A DNA stretch of 6,390 nucleotides, taken from NCBI GenBank assembly GCA_019245555.1, contig JAFARH010000130.1, positions 1 through 6,390 of the forward strand, written 5' to 3'. A program made the position numbers and the translations under genes. This document shows, piece after piece, positions 1 to 5,331 of this stretch; position 1 is the stretch's first letter, and the number at the start of each line of letters is the position of its first letter. This stretch comes from Betaproteobacteria bacterium (GTDB lineage Bacteria; Pseudomonadota; Gammaproteobacteria; Burkholderiales; SG8-39). The notes under the pieces are model-generated. The model searched no databases, was not told the origin of the DNA, and worked only from the letters and a program-made list of their open reading frames with translations.

Positions 1-313
1 CGAGGCGACGATCGGCAAAAGCCTCGGCGACGATCTGGCGGAAGGCAAGCCCACGCTACCGCTCATCCATGTCATGCGCTCGGGCTCGGCAGCCAACCAG
101 GCCGTCGTGCGGCAGGCGATCGTCGGGGGCGGCAGGAATGATTTCGCCGCCGTGCTGCGCGCGATTCGCGCCAGCGGATCGCTCGATTACGCGCGTGCGG
201 CGGCGGAGCGCGAAGTGCAGTCGGCAATCGAGGCGTTGTCGCCGCTGCCGCAGTCGGAATTCAAGCGATCTTTGCTAGAATTGGCGTCCTTTTCCGTGGT
301 CCGCCAGTCGTAA
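1..313 (+). CDS. ispB: Octaprenyl diphosphate synthase, C-terminal part (5' end outside window)
   Basis: This is the last 103 codons of a trans-polyprenyl diphosphate synthase, ending in TAA at 311-313; the reading frame starts at base 2. Family knowledge: these enzymes add isopentenyl diphosphate units to farnesyl diphosphate to make the C40 side chain of ubiquinone, in the cytosol. Visible support is the block GKSLGDDLAEGKPTLPL near the start, the conserved segment downstream of the second Asp-rich motif in IspB-type synthases, followed by an all-helical tail (AANQAVVRQAI, then YARAAAEREVQSAIEAL). The catalytic DDxxD motifs lie upstream of the window and cannot be checked. The gene stops 12 nt before tRNA-Pro, and its 3' end probably contains the tRNA promoter. 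Another polyprenyl synthase of different chain length is possible, but the tRNA-Pro neighbour favours ispB. Confidence 0.87.
   Translation, partial: EATIGKSLGDDLAEGKPTLPLIHVMRSGSAANQAVVRQAIVGGGRNDFAAVLRAIRASGSLDYARAAAEREVQSAIEALSPLPQSEFKRSLLELASFSVVRQS
273..281 (+). promoter_or_regulatory. Candidate extended -10 promoter for tRNA-Pro
   Basis: TGCTAGAAT matches the extended -10 pattern TGn-TATAAT, with five of six hexamer positions identical. It lies inside the 3' end of ispB. The predicted start point is near 288, about 38 nt before the mature tRNA. The stretch between the -10 and the start (TGGCGTCC) is fairly GC-rich, as in stable-RNA promoters under stringent control. No good -35 is seen at 16-18 bp spacing. 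This is an inference from motif match only. Confidence 0.35.
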
Positions 314-325
314 TCTTTAACGGCT

Positions 326-402
326 CGGGGTGTAGCTCAGCCTGGTAGAGTACTGCGTTCGGGACGCAGGTGTCGCTGGTTCAAATCCAGTCACCCCGAC
401 CA
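326..402 (+). tRNA. tRNA-Pro, anticodon CGG
   Basis: A complete 77-nt cloverleaf reads CCG proline codons. The acceptor arms CGGGGTG (326-332) and CACCCCG (392-398) pair fully, with discriminator A399 and CCA encoded at 400-402. The first pair is C1-G72, the proline identity feature of bacterial tRNA-Pro. The anticodon stem is CTGCG/CGCAG (353-357 and 365-369) around the loop TTCGGGA, giving anticodon CGG at 360-362. The T arm (375-391) has loop TTCAAAT, with one G-T pair at its outer end. No clear terminator follows; the minus-strand glycosyltransferase ends only 5 nt away, so the primary transcript must run into antisense of that gene. No second copy of the tRNA 3' end occurs in the window. 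Confidence 0.98.
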
Positions 403-407
403 ATTCC

Positions 408-1385
408 CTAAGCACCAATCACCCGCAACATCTCGGCACAGCGCGCTCGATACGAGTGCTCGCGCTGGAATGACGGTGCCGCTGCAAGCGCAGCCGCCTT
501 GACGTCCGCAGGAATCGAACGCGCGAGCGAGACGAGCTCGTCGTCCGAGCGGTAGACGAGCATGCCGGCGCGCTGCTCGCGCGTGAAGATCTCGTCGAGC
601 TCGCGCTTGTGGTCGACGAGCTGCGGCGTGCCGCAAGCGCCGGCCTCGAAGACCCGCGGATTCAAACCGAAGTCGAAGCGATCGCGCCACGTGTGGATGT
701 TGAGCGTCGCCCGGCAGCTCGCGAAGATCTCCACCATGCGCTCCGGCGTGAAGAAACCGTGCTCGAGCCGTGTGCTCACAGGTGATCCCGGCCGCAACTT
801 GCGCCGCCAGGGTCCATAGATCCGCAGATCCACGCCTTCGCTGATCAATCGTTCGGCCAGGCGCTCGCGCAGCGCTGACCAGTCGCCAGCGAAGGAGAGC
901 ACGGAGCGCACCGGCACGCCTTCGAGGGGATGGTGCAGCGATGCGTCGCAGGCGCTGGGAAGGAAGCGGACGTGCTTCAGCCCTTTCGCTGCGTACGCGT
1001 CCACTGAATATTTCGCGTTGGTGAAAGCGAAGTCATATTCGCCGAGGAATTTCAGCGCGCGCTCCCACTGGAACGGGTCGTTCAGCCACCAGTTCGCGGT
1101 GAGCGTGCGCCGCGCGCGCAGCTCGACGAGGACGCGCTTGCTTACGTTGACGCCGTAGAGCGCGAGGAAGAAATCGGGCCGATGCTTCGCGACGGCTTCG
1201 ATGAGGCGCGCTTCGACGACCTCGGCGGCCTCCTTGCCGAGGAGCTTGCGCCGCAATTTCTCGAGGAGGTTCGGCGAGTAATCGACCACCTGTACATCGT
1301 GGCCGAGCGCGGCGAGGGCGTCGGGCACGAAGCGGTTCATGCGCACGGTGTGCAAATTGCCCGGCACCGCGACCAGGATTTTCAT
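408..1385 (-). CDS. CgeB-like glycosyltransferase (325 aa)
   Basis: A predicted sugar-nucleotide glycosyltransferase with GT-B fold, related to the CgeB family (C-terminal domain of Glyco_trans_1_2 type). The N-terminal half opens with a Rossmann strand (MKILVAVPGNLH) and carries ANWWLNDPF near residues 97-105, comparable to the W-x-DDPF segment of the family. The C-terminal half holds FGLNPRVFEAGACGTPQLVD (about 239-258), the donor-binding region with the conserved Glu and the GTPQL turn, then DEIF and a YRSDDEL segment (278-284), and ends with a helix HSYRARCAEML. There is no signal peptide or TM segment, so it should act in the cytosol or at the inner membrane face on a surface glycan; the substrate cannot be told. 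The ATG at 1385 is chosen because family homology starts there; the frame stays open to 1610, but that extension covers the PP0621-like gene. No Shine-Dalgarno is visible. It is divergent from the pil operon and converges on tRNA-Pro. Confidence 0.82.
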   Translation of the reverse strand: MKILVAVPGNLHTVRMNRFVPDALAALGHDVQVVDYSPNLLEKLRRKLLGKEAAEVVEARLIEAVAKHRPDFFLALYGVNVSKRVLVELRARRTLTANWWLNDPFQWERALKFLGEYDFAFTNAKYSVDAYAAKGLKHVRFLPSACDASLHHPLEGVPVRSVLSFAGDWSALRERLAERLISEGVDLRIYGPWRRKLRPGSPVSTRLEHGFFTPERMVEIFASCRATLNIHTWRDRFDFGLNPRVFEAGACGTPQLVDHKRELDEIFTREQRAGMLVYRSDDELVSLARSIPADVKAAALAAAPSFQREHSYRARCAEMLRVIGA

Positions 1386-1388
1386 CTT

Positions 1389-1401
1389 GGCTATGATAGC
1401 C
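1389..1401. promoter_or_regulatory. Palindrome with -10-like hexamers on both strands in a divergent gap
   Basis: GGCTATGATAGCC has perfect 5-bp arms around a TGA centre and occupies most of the 21 bp between the divergent starts at 1385 (minus) and 1407 (plus). Because of its symmetry it gives TATGAT on the plus strand (1392-1397) and TATCAT on the minus strand (1398-1393), each matching five of six positions of TATAAT. Start points some 7 nt downstream would fall almost on the two start codons, giving leaderless or near-leaderless messages. No convincing -35 is found for either direction, so this is a tentative call; the palindrome could also be a protein-binding site. Confidence 0.35.
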
Positions 1402-1406
1402 AGACC

Positions 1407-1649
1407 GTGGGTCGCCTCCTGGTCCTGATACTGATCGTGGTGTTCGGCGTGTGGCTGGTGCGCCGCGCCTTGGCGCGCGCCGAACAGCAGTCGGCGGCGC
1501 CGGCTGAGCGCACCAACGATGAGCTGGTGCGCTGCGTGCAATGCGGCGTGCTGCTTCCGCGCGCCGAAGCGCGCATGTCGGCAGGCGCGATTTACTGCTC
1601 CGACGAGCACGTGCGGCTCGGGCCCGGGCCCGGCAAAGGTCCGCGGTGA
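1407..1649 (+). CDS. PP0621-like small membrane-anchored zinc-ribbon protein (80 aa)
   Basis: A small protein of unknown function that resembles the PP0621 family, which I recall lying next to pilS or ampD in beta- and gammaproteobacteria. It has one N-terminal membrane helix (about residues 3-18, GRLLVLILIVVFGVWLVRR), a short Ala/Pro/Gln-rich linker, and a compact cytosolic zinc-binding segment with C43-x2-C46 and C64-x3-H68 (RCVQCGVLLP...YCSDEH). The positive RR after the helix predicts an N-out, C-in orientation. The GTG at 1407 is chosen because it starts exactly at the membrane helix; the upstream in-frame stretch from 1182 is antisense to the glycosyltransferase and not protein-like. 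The TGA shares its A with the pilS ATG (TGATG), so translation is probably coupled. No strong ribosome binding site precedes the GTG. The zinc ligands are inferred from spacing. Confidence 0.8.
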   Translation: MGRLLVLILIVVFGVWLVRRALARAEQQSAAPAERTNDELVRCVQCGVLLPRAEARMSAGAIYCSDEHVRLGPGPGKGPR

Positions 1650-3244
1650 TGCAGGCCCCGCAGCGCTACCCCGAGCTCTTCCTCGCTCCCGAGCGCACGC
1701 CGGATTCGTTCTGGACCTCGCTCGGCTACTTCAACCTCTATCGCATTACCGTAGCAGCGCTGTTCCTCGCTCTGTCGTTCGTCTACGAGGACGCGCTCGC
1801 CCTCGGCTCGCACTCGCTCGAGCTGTTCCGCATCACTTGCATGGTGTATCTCGCGATGGCCGTGGCGTTCCAGGCCGGGCTGTGGCGGTTCCGCGAGCTC
1901 TTCAACGTGCAGCTTTCCTTGCACGTCTGCGTCGACATTTTCGCGATCACGCTCCTCATGAATGCGAGCGGTGGCATGCGGAGCGGCCTTGGCGTGATGC
2001 TCGTCATCTCGCTCATCGCAGCGGCGATCGTTGCGCCACAGCGCCTGTCGTACCTGTACGCGGCGCTCGCCACGATCTCGCTGCTCCTCGACCAGACCTA
2101 TTGGGTGCTCAGCCAGGATCAGCCGTTCAACAGCTACGTGCAGCCGGGGCTGCTCGCCCTGGGATGTTTCGTGGCCGCCGGCATCACCGGCTGGCTTGCG
2201 CAGCGCGTGGCGGCGAACGAGCAGCTCGCTTTGCTGCGCGGCCGGGAGCTCGCCACGCAGACGCGCATCAACCAGCTCGTGCTGCAGGACATGCACGACG
2301 GCGTGGTGGTGCTCGACCGCAATGGCCGCATTGTTCAGCACAATCCACAGGCCCAGTTCCTGCTCCGCGCCGAGCCGCTCGTTGGCGCTGACATCGAGGT
2401 GATACTCCCGGAATTCACGGAGCGCTGGCGCAGCTGGCGCTCCGGGGCCGAGGGCGGCTCGGTAGCGGACCTGGTGGTCCGCGGGCGCGACATCGGGCTT
2501 CGCCTCATCGATACCGGCACCGCGGAAGGGTTCAGCGTGCTTTTCATCGAGGACACGACACGGGCCCGCGAGCAGGCGCAGCAACTCAAGCTCGCGGCGC
2601 TCGGCCGGCTGACTGCCAATATCGCGCACGAGATCCGCAATCCCCTTGCCGCCATCAGCCATGCCTCTGAGCTCCTCAACGAGCAGAAGCCCGGCGAGGA
2701 TCCAGCGCGCCTCACTCGCATCATCGGCGATAACACTCGTCGCCTCGAGCGGCTGGTCTCCGATGTCCTGCAGCTCAACCGGCGCGACCGCATCGCGGCC
2801 GGGCCGATACAGCTCCATCCCTGGCTGCGCGAGTTCCTCGCCGAGTTCGTCGCCAACGAGTCGGCGAACGCCGACCGCTTCGCCGTGGACGCGGGCGAGG
2901 ACATGTGGGTCGAGTTCGATCGCGAGCACTTGCGCCAGGTGCTCTGGAACCTGCTGCGCAACGCCGCGCGCTACGCGGGGCCGGAACATGGCGCGGTGCG
3001 CATCGCGCTGCGCGGGTACGGCGGGCGCGTCGAGGTTTCGGTCATCGACAATGGGCCCGGGGTGCCGCGCTCGCGGCAAGGGCAGCTTTTCGAGCCCTTC
3101 TTCACGACCGAGGCGAAGGGCACGGGCCTCGGCCTCTATCTCGCACGTGAGTTGTGCGCGGCCAACCGCGCGACGCTCGAATATGTGAACGACTCGACCG
3201 GCGCCCACTTCCGCATCCGCTGCCTTGAGGCGCGCGCGGCATGA
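1649..3244 (+). CDS. pilS: Sensor histidine kinase PilS of the type IV pilus system (531 aa)
   Basis: Membrane sensor kinase that phosphorylates PilR; in Pseudomonas it monitors pilin in the inner membrane. The N-terminal 185 residues hold about six hydrophobic segments (near 28-46, 61-78, 88-105, 114-130, 134-151 and 165-185), the PilS architecture. A PAS domain follows (about 205-302, LQDMHDGVVVLDRNGRIVQHNP), then HisKA with the H-box AHEIRNPL (326-333, phosphoacceptor His327). The ATPase domain shows the N-box NLLRNAARYA (434-443), G1 DNGPGV (467-472), F-box FEPFFTT (481-487) and G2 GTGLGL (491-496), so all catalytic boxes are intact. The ATG at 1649 overlaps the preceding TGA by one base, with AAAGGT at 1636-1641 as a possible ribosome binding site. 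The in-frame extension upstream to 1541 is an Arg-rich shadow of the preceding gene. It overlaps pilR by 4 nt (ATGA). NtrB-like kinases share the domains, but the six-TM input and the ampD context fit PilS. Confidence 0.93.
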   Translation: MQAPQRYPELFLAPERTPDSFWTSLGYFNLYRITVAALFLALSFVYEDALALGSHSLELFRITCMVYLAMAVAFQAGLWRFRELFNVQLSLHVCVDIFAITLLMNASGGMRSGLGVMLVISLIAAAIVAPQRLSYLYAALATISLLLDQTYWVLSQDQPFNSYVQPGLLALGCFVAAGITGWLAQRVAANEQLALLRGRELATQTRINQLVLQDMHDGVVVLDRNGRIVQHNPQAQFLLRAEPLVGADIEVILPEFTERWRSWRSGAEGGSVADLVVRGRDIGLRLIDTGTAEGFSVLFIEDTTRAREQAQQLKLAALGRLTANIAHEIRNPLAAISHASELLNEQKPGEDPARLTRIIGDNTRRLERLVSDVLQLNRRDRIAAGPIQLHPWLREFLAEFVANESANADRFAVDAGEDMWVEFDREHLRQVLWNLLRNAARYAGPEHGAVRIALRGYGGRVEVSVIDNGPGVPRSRQGQLFEPFFTTEAKGTGLGLYLARELCAANRATLEYVNDSTGAHFRIRCLEARAA

Positions 3245-4605
3245 AACGCGCGGCTGCACACGTTCTTGTAGTCGACGACGAGCCCGATATCCGCGAGCTG
3301 CTCGAGCTGACGCTCGTGCGCATGGGGCTCGACGTCGCCACCGTCGGCACGATCGCCGAGGCCAAGGAAAAGCTGCGCCAGGACCGCTACGACCTCTGCC
3401 TTACGGACATGCGCCTATCCGATGGCGAAGGCCTTGATCTCGTGCGCCATATCGCCGGCCAGGCCGCGGAGGTACCGGTGGCCGTCATCACCGCCTACGG
3501 CAGTGCGGAGAATGCGGTAGCCGCGCTCAAGGCGGGCGCCTTCGACTACGTCTCGAAACCGGTCGGCCTGGATCAGCTGCGAGCGCTCGTGCGCTCGGCG
3601 CTTTCGTTGCCCGAGCGGACAGAATCGCCGGCGCGGGACAAACGCTTGACCGGGCGCCTCCTCGGCGAGAGCGCGCCGCTCGTCCATGTGCGCGAGATGA
3701 TCTCCAAGCTCGCCCGCACGCAGGCGCCGGTCTACATCTCCGGCGAGTCCGGTACCGGCAAGGAGCTCGCGGCGCGGCTCATCCATGAGAACGGGGCGCG
3801 GCGCGAGAAGCCTTTCGTACCGGTCAATTGCGGCGCCATCCCCGAGAACCTCATGGAGAGCGAGTTCTTCGGCTACAAGAAGGGCGCATTCACCGGCGCG
3901 AACGAGGACCGGGAAGGCTTTTTCCAGGCCGCCAACGGCGGCACGCTCTTCCTCGACGAAGTGGCGGACCTGCCGCTTCCCATGCAGGTGAAGCTCTTGC
4001 GAGCCATCCAGGAAAAGCGCGTTCGCAAGGTCGGCGCGCCGCAGGAGGATCCCGTCGACGTGCGCATCATCTGCGCCACCCATCAGAAGCTCGCCCAGCT
4101 CGTCGCCGCCGGTCGGTTCCGCCAGGATCTCTTCTATCGCATCAACGTCATCGAGCTCGCGATGCCGCCCCTTCGCGAGTGCCGCGACGACATTGGCCTC
4201 ATCGCCGCTGCAGTCCTGGAGCGACTCGCCGCGCATTCCGGCGGCGCGCCCGCGCGTCTCACGCCCGAAGCATTGGAGGAGCTCGGGCACTACGACTTCC
4301 CGGGCAATATCCGCGAGCTCGAGAACATCCTTGAGCGAGCGCTCGCTCTCTCTGGAAGCCGGAATATCTCTGTTGGTGACCTCCATCTAGGGGGACCCGC
4401 CGGTGTCGAGCCCGAGGCCGCCACAGCGGGGGCCGAGGGCGCGCTTCCCGATTACCTCGACAACATCGAGCGCAAAGCAATTGTCGATGCGCTCTCGAAA
4501 ACCGGCTTCAACCGCACGGCCGCGGCGAAACTTCTCGGCATCACCTTCCGCCAGCTCCGCTATCGGATGCAGCGCCTTGGCATCAAGGAAGACAGCAAAA
4601 CCTGA
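3241..4605 (+). CDS. pilR: Sigma54-dependent response regulator PilR (454 aa)
   Basis: NtrC-family activator that, once phosphorylated by PilS, opens RNA polymerase-sigma54 complexes at pilin and other pilus or motility promoters. The receiver domain (1-120) has the acidic pair D12-D13, phosphoacceptor D56 (TDMRL), T84 and K106 (SKP). The AAA+ domain (about 138-372) has Walker A GESGTGKE (168-175), the sigma54-contacting loop GAFTGA (215-220), Walker B GGTLFLDE (233-240), the [11 protein letters not shown] region with Arg fingers (293-303) and sensor II in PGNIRELEN (354-362). A Fis-type helix-turn-helix sits at about 424-448 ([20 protein letters not shown]). All catalytic residues are present and the length is normal for PilR. 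The start ATG overlaps the pilS TGA as ATGA, with GAGG at 3227-3230 as ribosome binding site. The 3' end probably overlaps ampD by 29 nt. No PilR target promoter or pilA is in the window. Confidence 0.95.
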   Translation: MKRAAAHVLVVDDEPDIRELLELTLVRMGLDVATVGTIAEAKEKLRQDRYDLCLTDMRLSDGEGLDLVRHIAGQAAEVPVAVITAYGSAENAVAALKAGAFDYVSKPVGLDQLRALVRSALSLPERTESPARDKRLTGRLLGESAPLVHVREMISKLARTQAPVYISGESGTGKELAARLIHENGARREKPFVPVNCGAIPENLMESEFFGYKKGAFTGANEDREGFFQAANGGTLFLDEVADLPLPMQVKLLRAIQEKRVRKVGAPQEDPVDVRIICATHQKLAQLVAAGRFRQDLFYRINVIELAMPPLRECRDDIGLIAAAVLERLAAHSGGAPARLTPEALEELGHYDFPGNIRELENILERALALSGSRNISVGDLHLGGPAGVEPEAATAGAEGALPDYLDNIERKAIVDALSKTGFNRTAAAKLLGITFRQLRYRMQRLGIKEDSKT

Positions 4606-5107
4606 TCGCGTAGTCCGCTCGCCGAATCAGGATGCTCGGCCGCGCGGAACTGAGATCACCCTCCTGGTGGTGCACAGCATCAGCCTGCCGCCCGGCGAAT
4701 TCGGCGGCGACGCAATCGAGCGGCTCTTCACCAACCGCCTTGACCCGGCGGCGCATCCTTATTTCCGCGAGATCGCCGGCCTCAAGGTCTCTTCGCACTT
4801 CCTCATCCGGCGCGACGGCGAGCTGGTGCAGTTCGTCCCGGTCGCTCGCCGCGCCTGGCACGCCGGCGTGTCGTCCTGGCGCGGGCGCGAGCGCTGCAAC
4901 GACTTCTCCATCGGCGTTGAGCTGGAAGGGACCGACGATGGTCCGTTCACCGACGCCCAATACGCCTGCCTCGCCAGCCTCGTCGCCGCGCTGAAGGCAA
5001 AGCACCCGTTACGCGACATCGCCGCGCACAGCGACGTCGCGCCCGGTCGCAAGAACGATCCCGGCCCGCGCTTTGACTGGCGGCGGCTGCTCGCCGCACT
5101 CGCCTAA
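4577..5107 (+). CDS. ampD: 1,6-anhydro-N-acetylmuramyl-L-alanine amidase AmpD (about 176 aa)
   Basis: Cytosolic zinc amidase that removes the stem peptide from anhydro-muropeptides during peptidoglycan recycling; loss of AmpD raises the muropeptide inducers of AmpR-type beta-lactamase regulation. Visible blocks are SPNQDARP, LLVVHSISLPPGEFGG, HPYFREI, VSSHFLIRRDGELVQFV, RAWHAGVS, CNDFSIGVELEG and HSDVAPGRKNDPGP, which span the whole family. With the TTG start at 4577 the zinc ligands are H33, H151 and D161, with E115 and K159 as catalytic residues, one less than the Citrobacter/E. coli numbering (34, 154, 164, 116 and 162) at H33 and E115 and three less at the C-terminal residues. There is no signal peptide, which separates it from periplasmic AmpDh proteins. 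No ATG or GTG exists between the pilR stop and the first catalytic block; an ATG at 4487 in the same frame is the alternative and would add 30 Arg/Ser-rich residues that overlap pilR. Identity is firm, the start is not. Confidence 0.9.
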   Translation: MASRKTAKPDRVVRSPNQDARPRGTEITLLVVHSISLPPGEFGGDAIERLFTNRLDPAAHPYFREIAGLKVSSHFLIRRDGELVQFVPVARRAWHAGVSSWRGRERCNDFSIGVELEGTDDGPFTDAQYACLASLVAALKAKHPLRDIAAHSDVAPGRKNDPGPRFDWRRLLAALA

Positions 5108-5110
5108 GCC

Positions 5111-5126
5111 CTACTACATATAGTTT
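5111..5126. promoter_or_regulatory. Distal NrdR box
   Basis: CTACTACATATAGTTT matches the NrdR-box consensus acaCwAtATaTwGtgt at nine of the ten core positions (CTACATATAG at 5114-5123), the best match of the three boxes here. It begins 3 nt after the ampD stop and lies about 150 bp upstream of the promoter-proximal pair. No partner box is found 31 or 32 bp away. NrdR is the dATP/ATP-responsive repressor of ribonucleotide reductase genes. Binding is an inference from the motif. Confidence 0.6.
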
Positions 5127-5130
5127 CAGC

Positions 5131-5160
5131 GCGGGGACGGCGCCCCCGCTTATCGTTATT
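5131..5160 (+). terminator. Rho-independent terminator after ampD
   Basis: GCGGGG (5131-5136) and CCCCGC (5144-5149) form a 6-bp all-GC stem with a 7-nt loop, followed by the T-rich tail TTATCGTTATT (5150-5160). Placed 23 nt after the ampD stop, it would end the PP0621-pilS-pilR-ampD operon and insulate nrdA. The tail has only seven T in eleven bases and the first base is directly at the stem, so efficiency may be moderate. Confidence 0.6.
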
Positions 5161-5180
5161 GCGCCGCCGCATGCCCCAAG

Positions 5181-5201
5181 ATGTAGCGCTGGCAGCTACA
5201 T
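5181..5201. repeat. Inverted repeat, 7-bp arms and 7-bp spacer
   Basis: ATGTAGC (5181-5187) and GCTACAT (5195-5201) are perfect reverse complements separated by GCTGGCA. It sits between the ampD terminator and the nrdA promoter, 27 nt upstream of the -35. No T-run follows, so it is not a typical terminator. The arm spacing (14 bp between matching arm positions) and the location suggest an operator for an unidentified regulator or an RNA hairpin in read-through transcripts; function is unknown. Confidence 0.45.
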
Positions 5202-5227
5202 TCACCCGGTTATTTAGTAGTTCGTGC

Positions 5228-5256
5228 TTGCAAAAATTTTTTTTCGTGCGTATCTT
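5228..5256 (+). promoter_or_regulatory. Predicted nrdA promoter (-35 and -10)
   Basis: TTGCAA (5228-5233, four of six positions of TTGACA) and TATCTT (5251-5256, four of six of TATAAT) are separated by the optimal 17 bp. The spacer includes a run of five A and eight T (5232-5244), a likely intrinsically bent or rigid tract. The predicted start point is near 5263, leaving a leader of about 69 nt and lying within the upstream NrdR box, which fits repression by occlusion. Hexamer matches are moderate, so the supporting context matters more than the score. Confidence 0.5.
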
Positions 5257-5259
5257 GGT

Positions 5260-5275
5260 CCACAAGAACTAGGTG
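5260..5275. promoter_or_regulatory. Proximal NrdR box 1
   Basis: The core CAAGAACTAG (5263-5272) fits seven of ten core positions of the NrdR consensus, a weak match. It is accepted because it stands exactly 15 bp (31 bp centre to centre) from the better box at 5291-5306, the paired spacing known for NrdR operators, and because it overlaps the predicted start point of nrdA. Confidence 0.5.
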
Positions 5276-5290
5276 GTGCAACCGGCAGGC

Positions 5291-5306
5291 GCACTAAATC
5301 TAGTAG
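5291..5306. promoter_or_regulatory. Proximal NrdR box 2
   Basis: GCACTAAATCTAGTAG contains the core CTAAATCTAG (5294-5303), which fits eight of ten core positions of the NrdR consensus and keeps the dyad CTA...TAG. It lies in the predicted 5' leader of nrdA, 25 nt before the start codon. Together with the box at 5260-5275 it forms the usual NrdR pair on one face of the helix. Confidence 0.6.
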
Positions 5307-5320
5307 CAACCAAAACCCGG

Positions 5321-5327
5321 GGAGAGG
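5321..5327 (+). promoter_or_regulatory. Ribosome binding site of nrdA
   Basis: GGAGAGG, 4 nt before the ATG at 5332 (GGAG alone is 7 nt before it), within a purine run GGGGAGAGGGGA. It is the strongest Shine-Dalgarno in the window and fixes the nrdA start. Confidence 0.75.
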
Positions 5328-5331
5328 GGAT

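Noticed and set aside
380..402. tRNA-Pro 3' end as an att site of an integrated element
   Set aside because: No direct repeat of the tRNA 3' end, integrase or mobility gene occurs elsewhere in the window.
1182..1406. Upstream in-frame extension of the PP0621-like protein
   Set aside because: It is antisense to the first part of the glycosyltransferase and has no family similarity; the protein family begins at the membrane helix, at the GTG at 1407.
1386..1610. N-terminal extension of the glycosyltransferase from an ATG at 1610
   Set aside because: It is antisense to the PP0621-like gene and Arg/His/Ala-rich; the Rossmann strand of the fold starts at the ATG at 1385.
1592..3259. Long open frame of 555 codons on the minus strand opposite pilS
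   Set aside because: It is the mirror of a GC-rich coding frame. Its translation is rich in Arg, Glu, Ala and His with no recognisable domain, while the plus strand encodes an intact PilS.
3415..4386. Open frame of 323 codons on the minus strand opposite pilR
   Set aside because: Antisense shadow of a complete PilR; no motif, no ribosome binding site, and composition typical of complementary GC-rich codons.
4583..5005. Minus-strand open frame of 140 codons opposite ampD
   Set aside because: The opposite strand encodes all AmpD blocks; the minus-strand translation shows no known motif.
5205..5220. Possible fourth NrdR box (TATTTAGT half)
   Set aside because: Only the right half fits; the left half has no CTA, and its distance to the other boxes (55 bp to the next) does not fit NrdR spacing.
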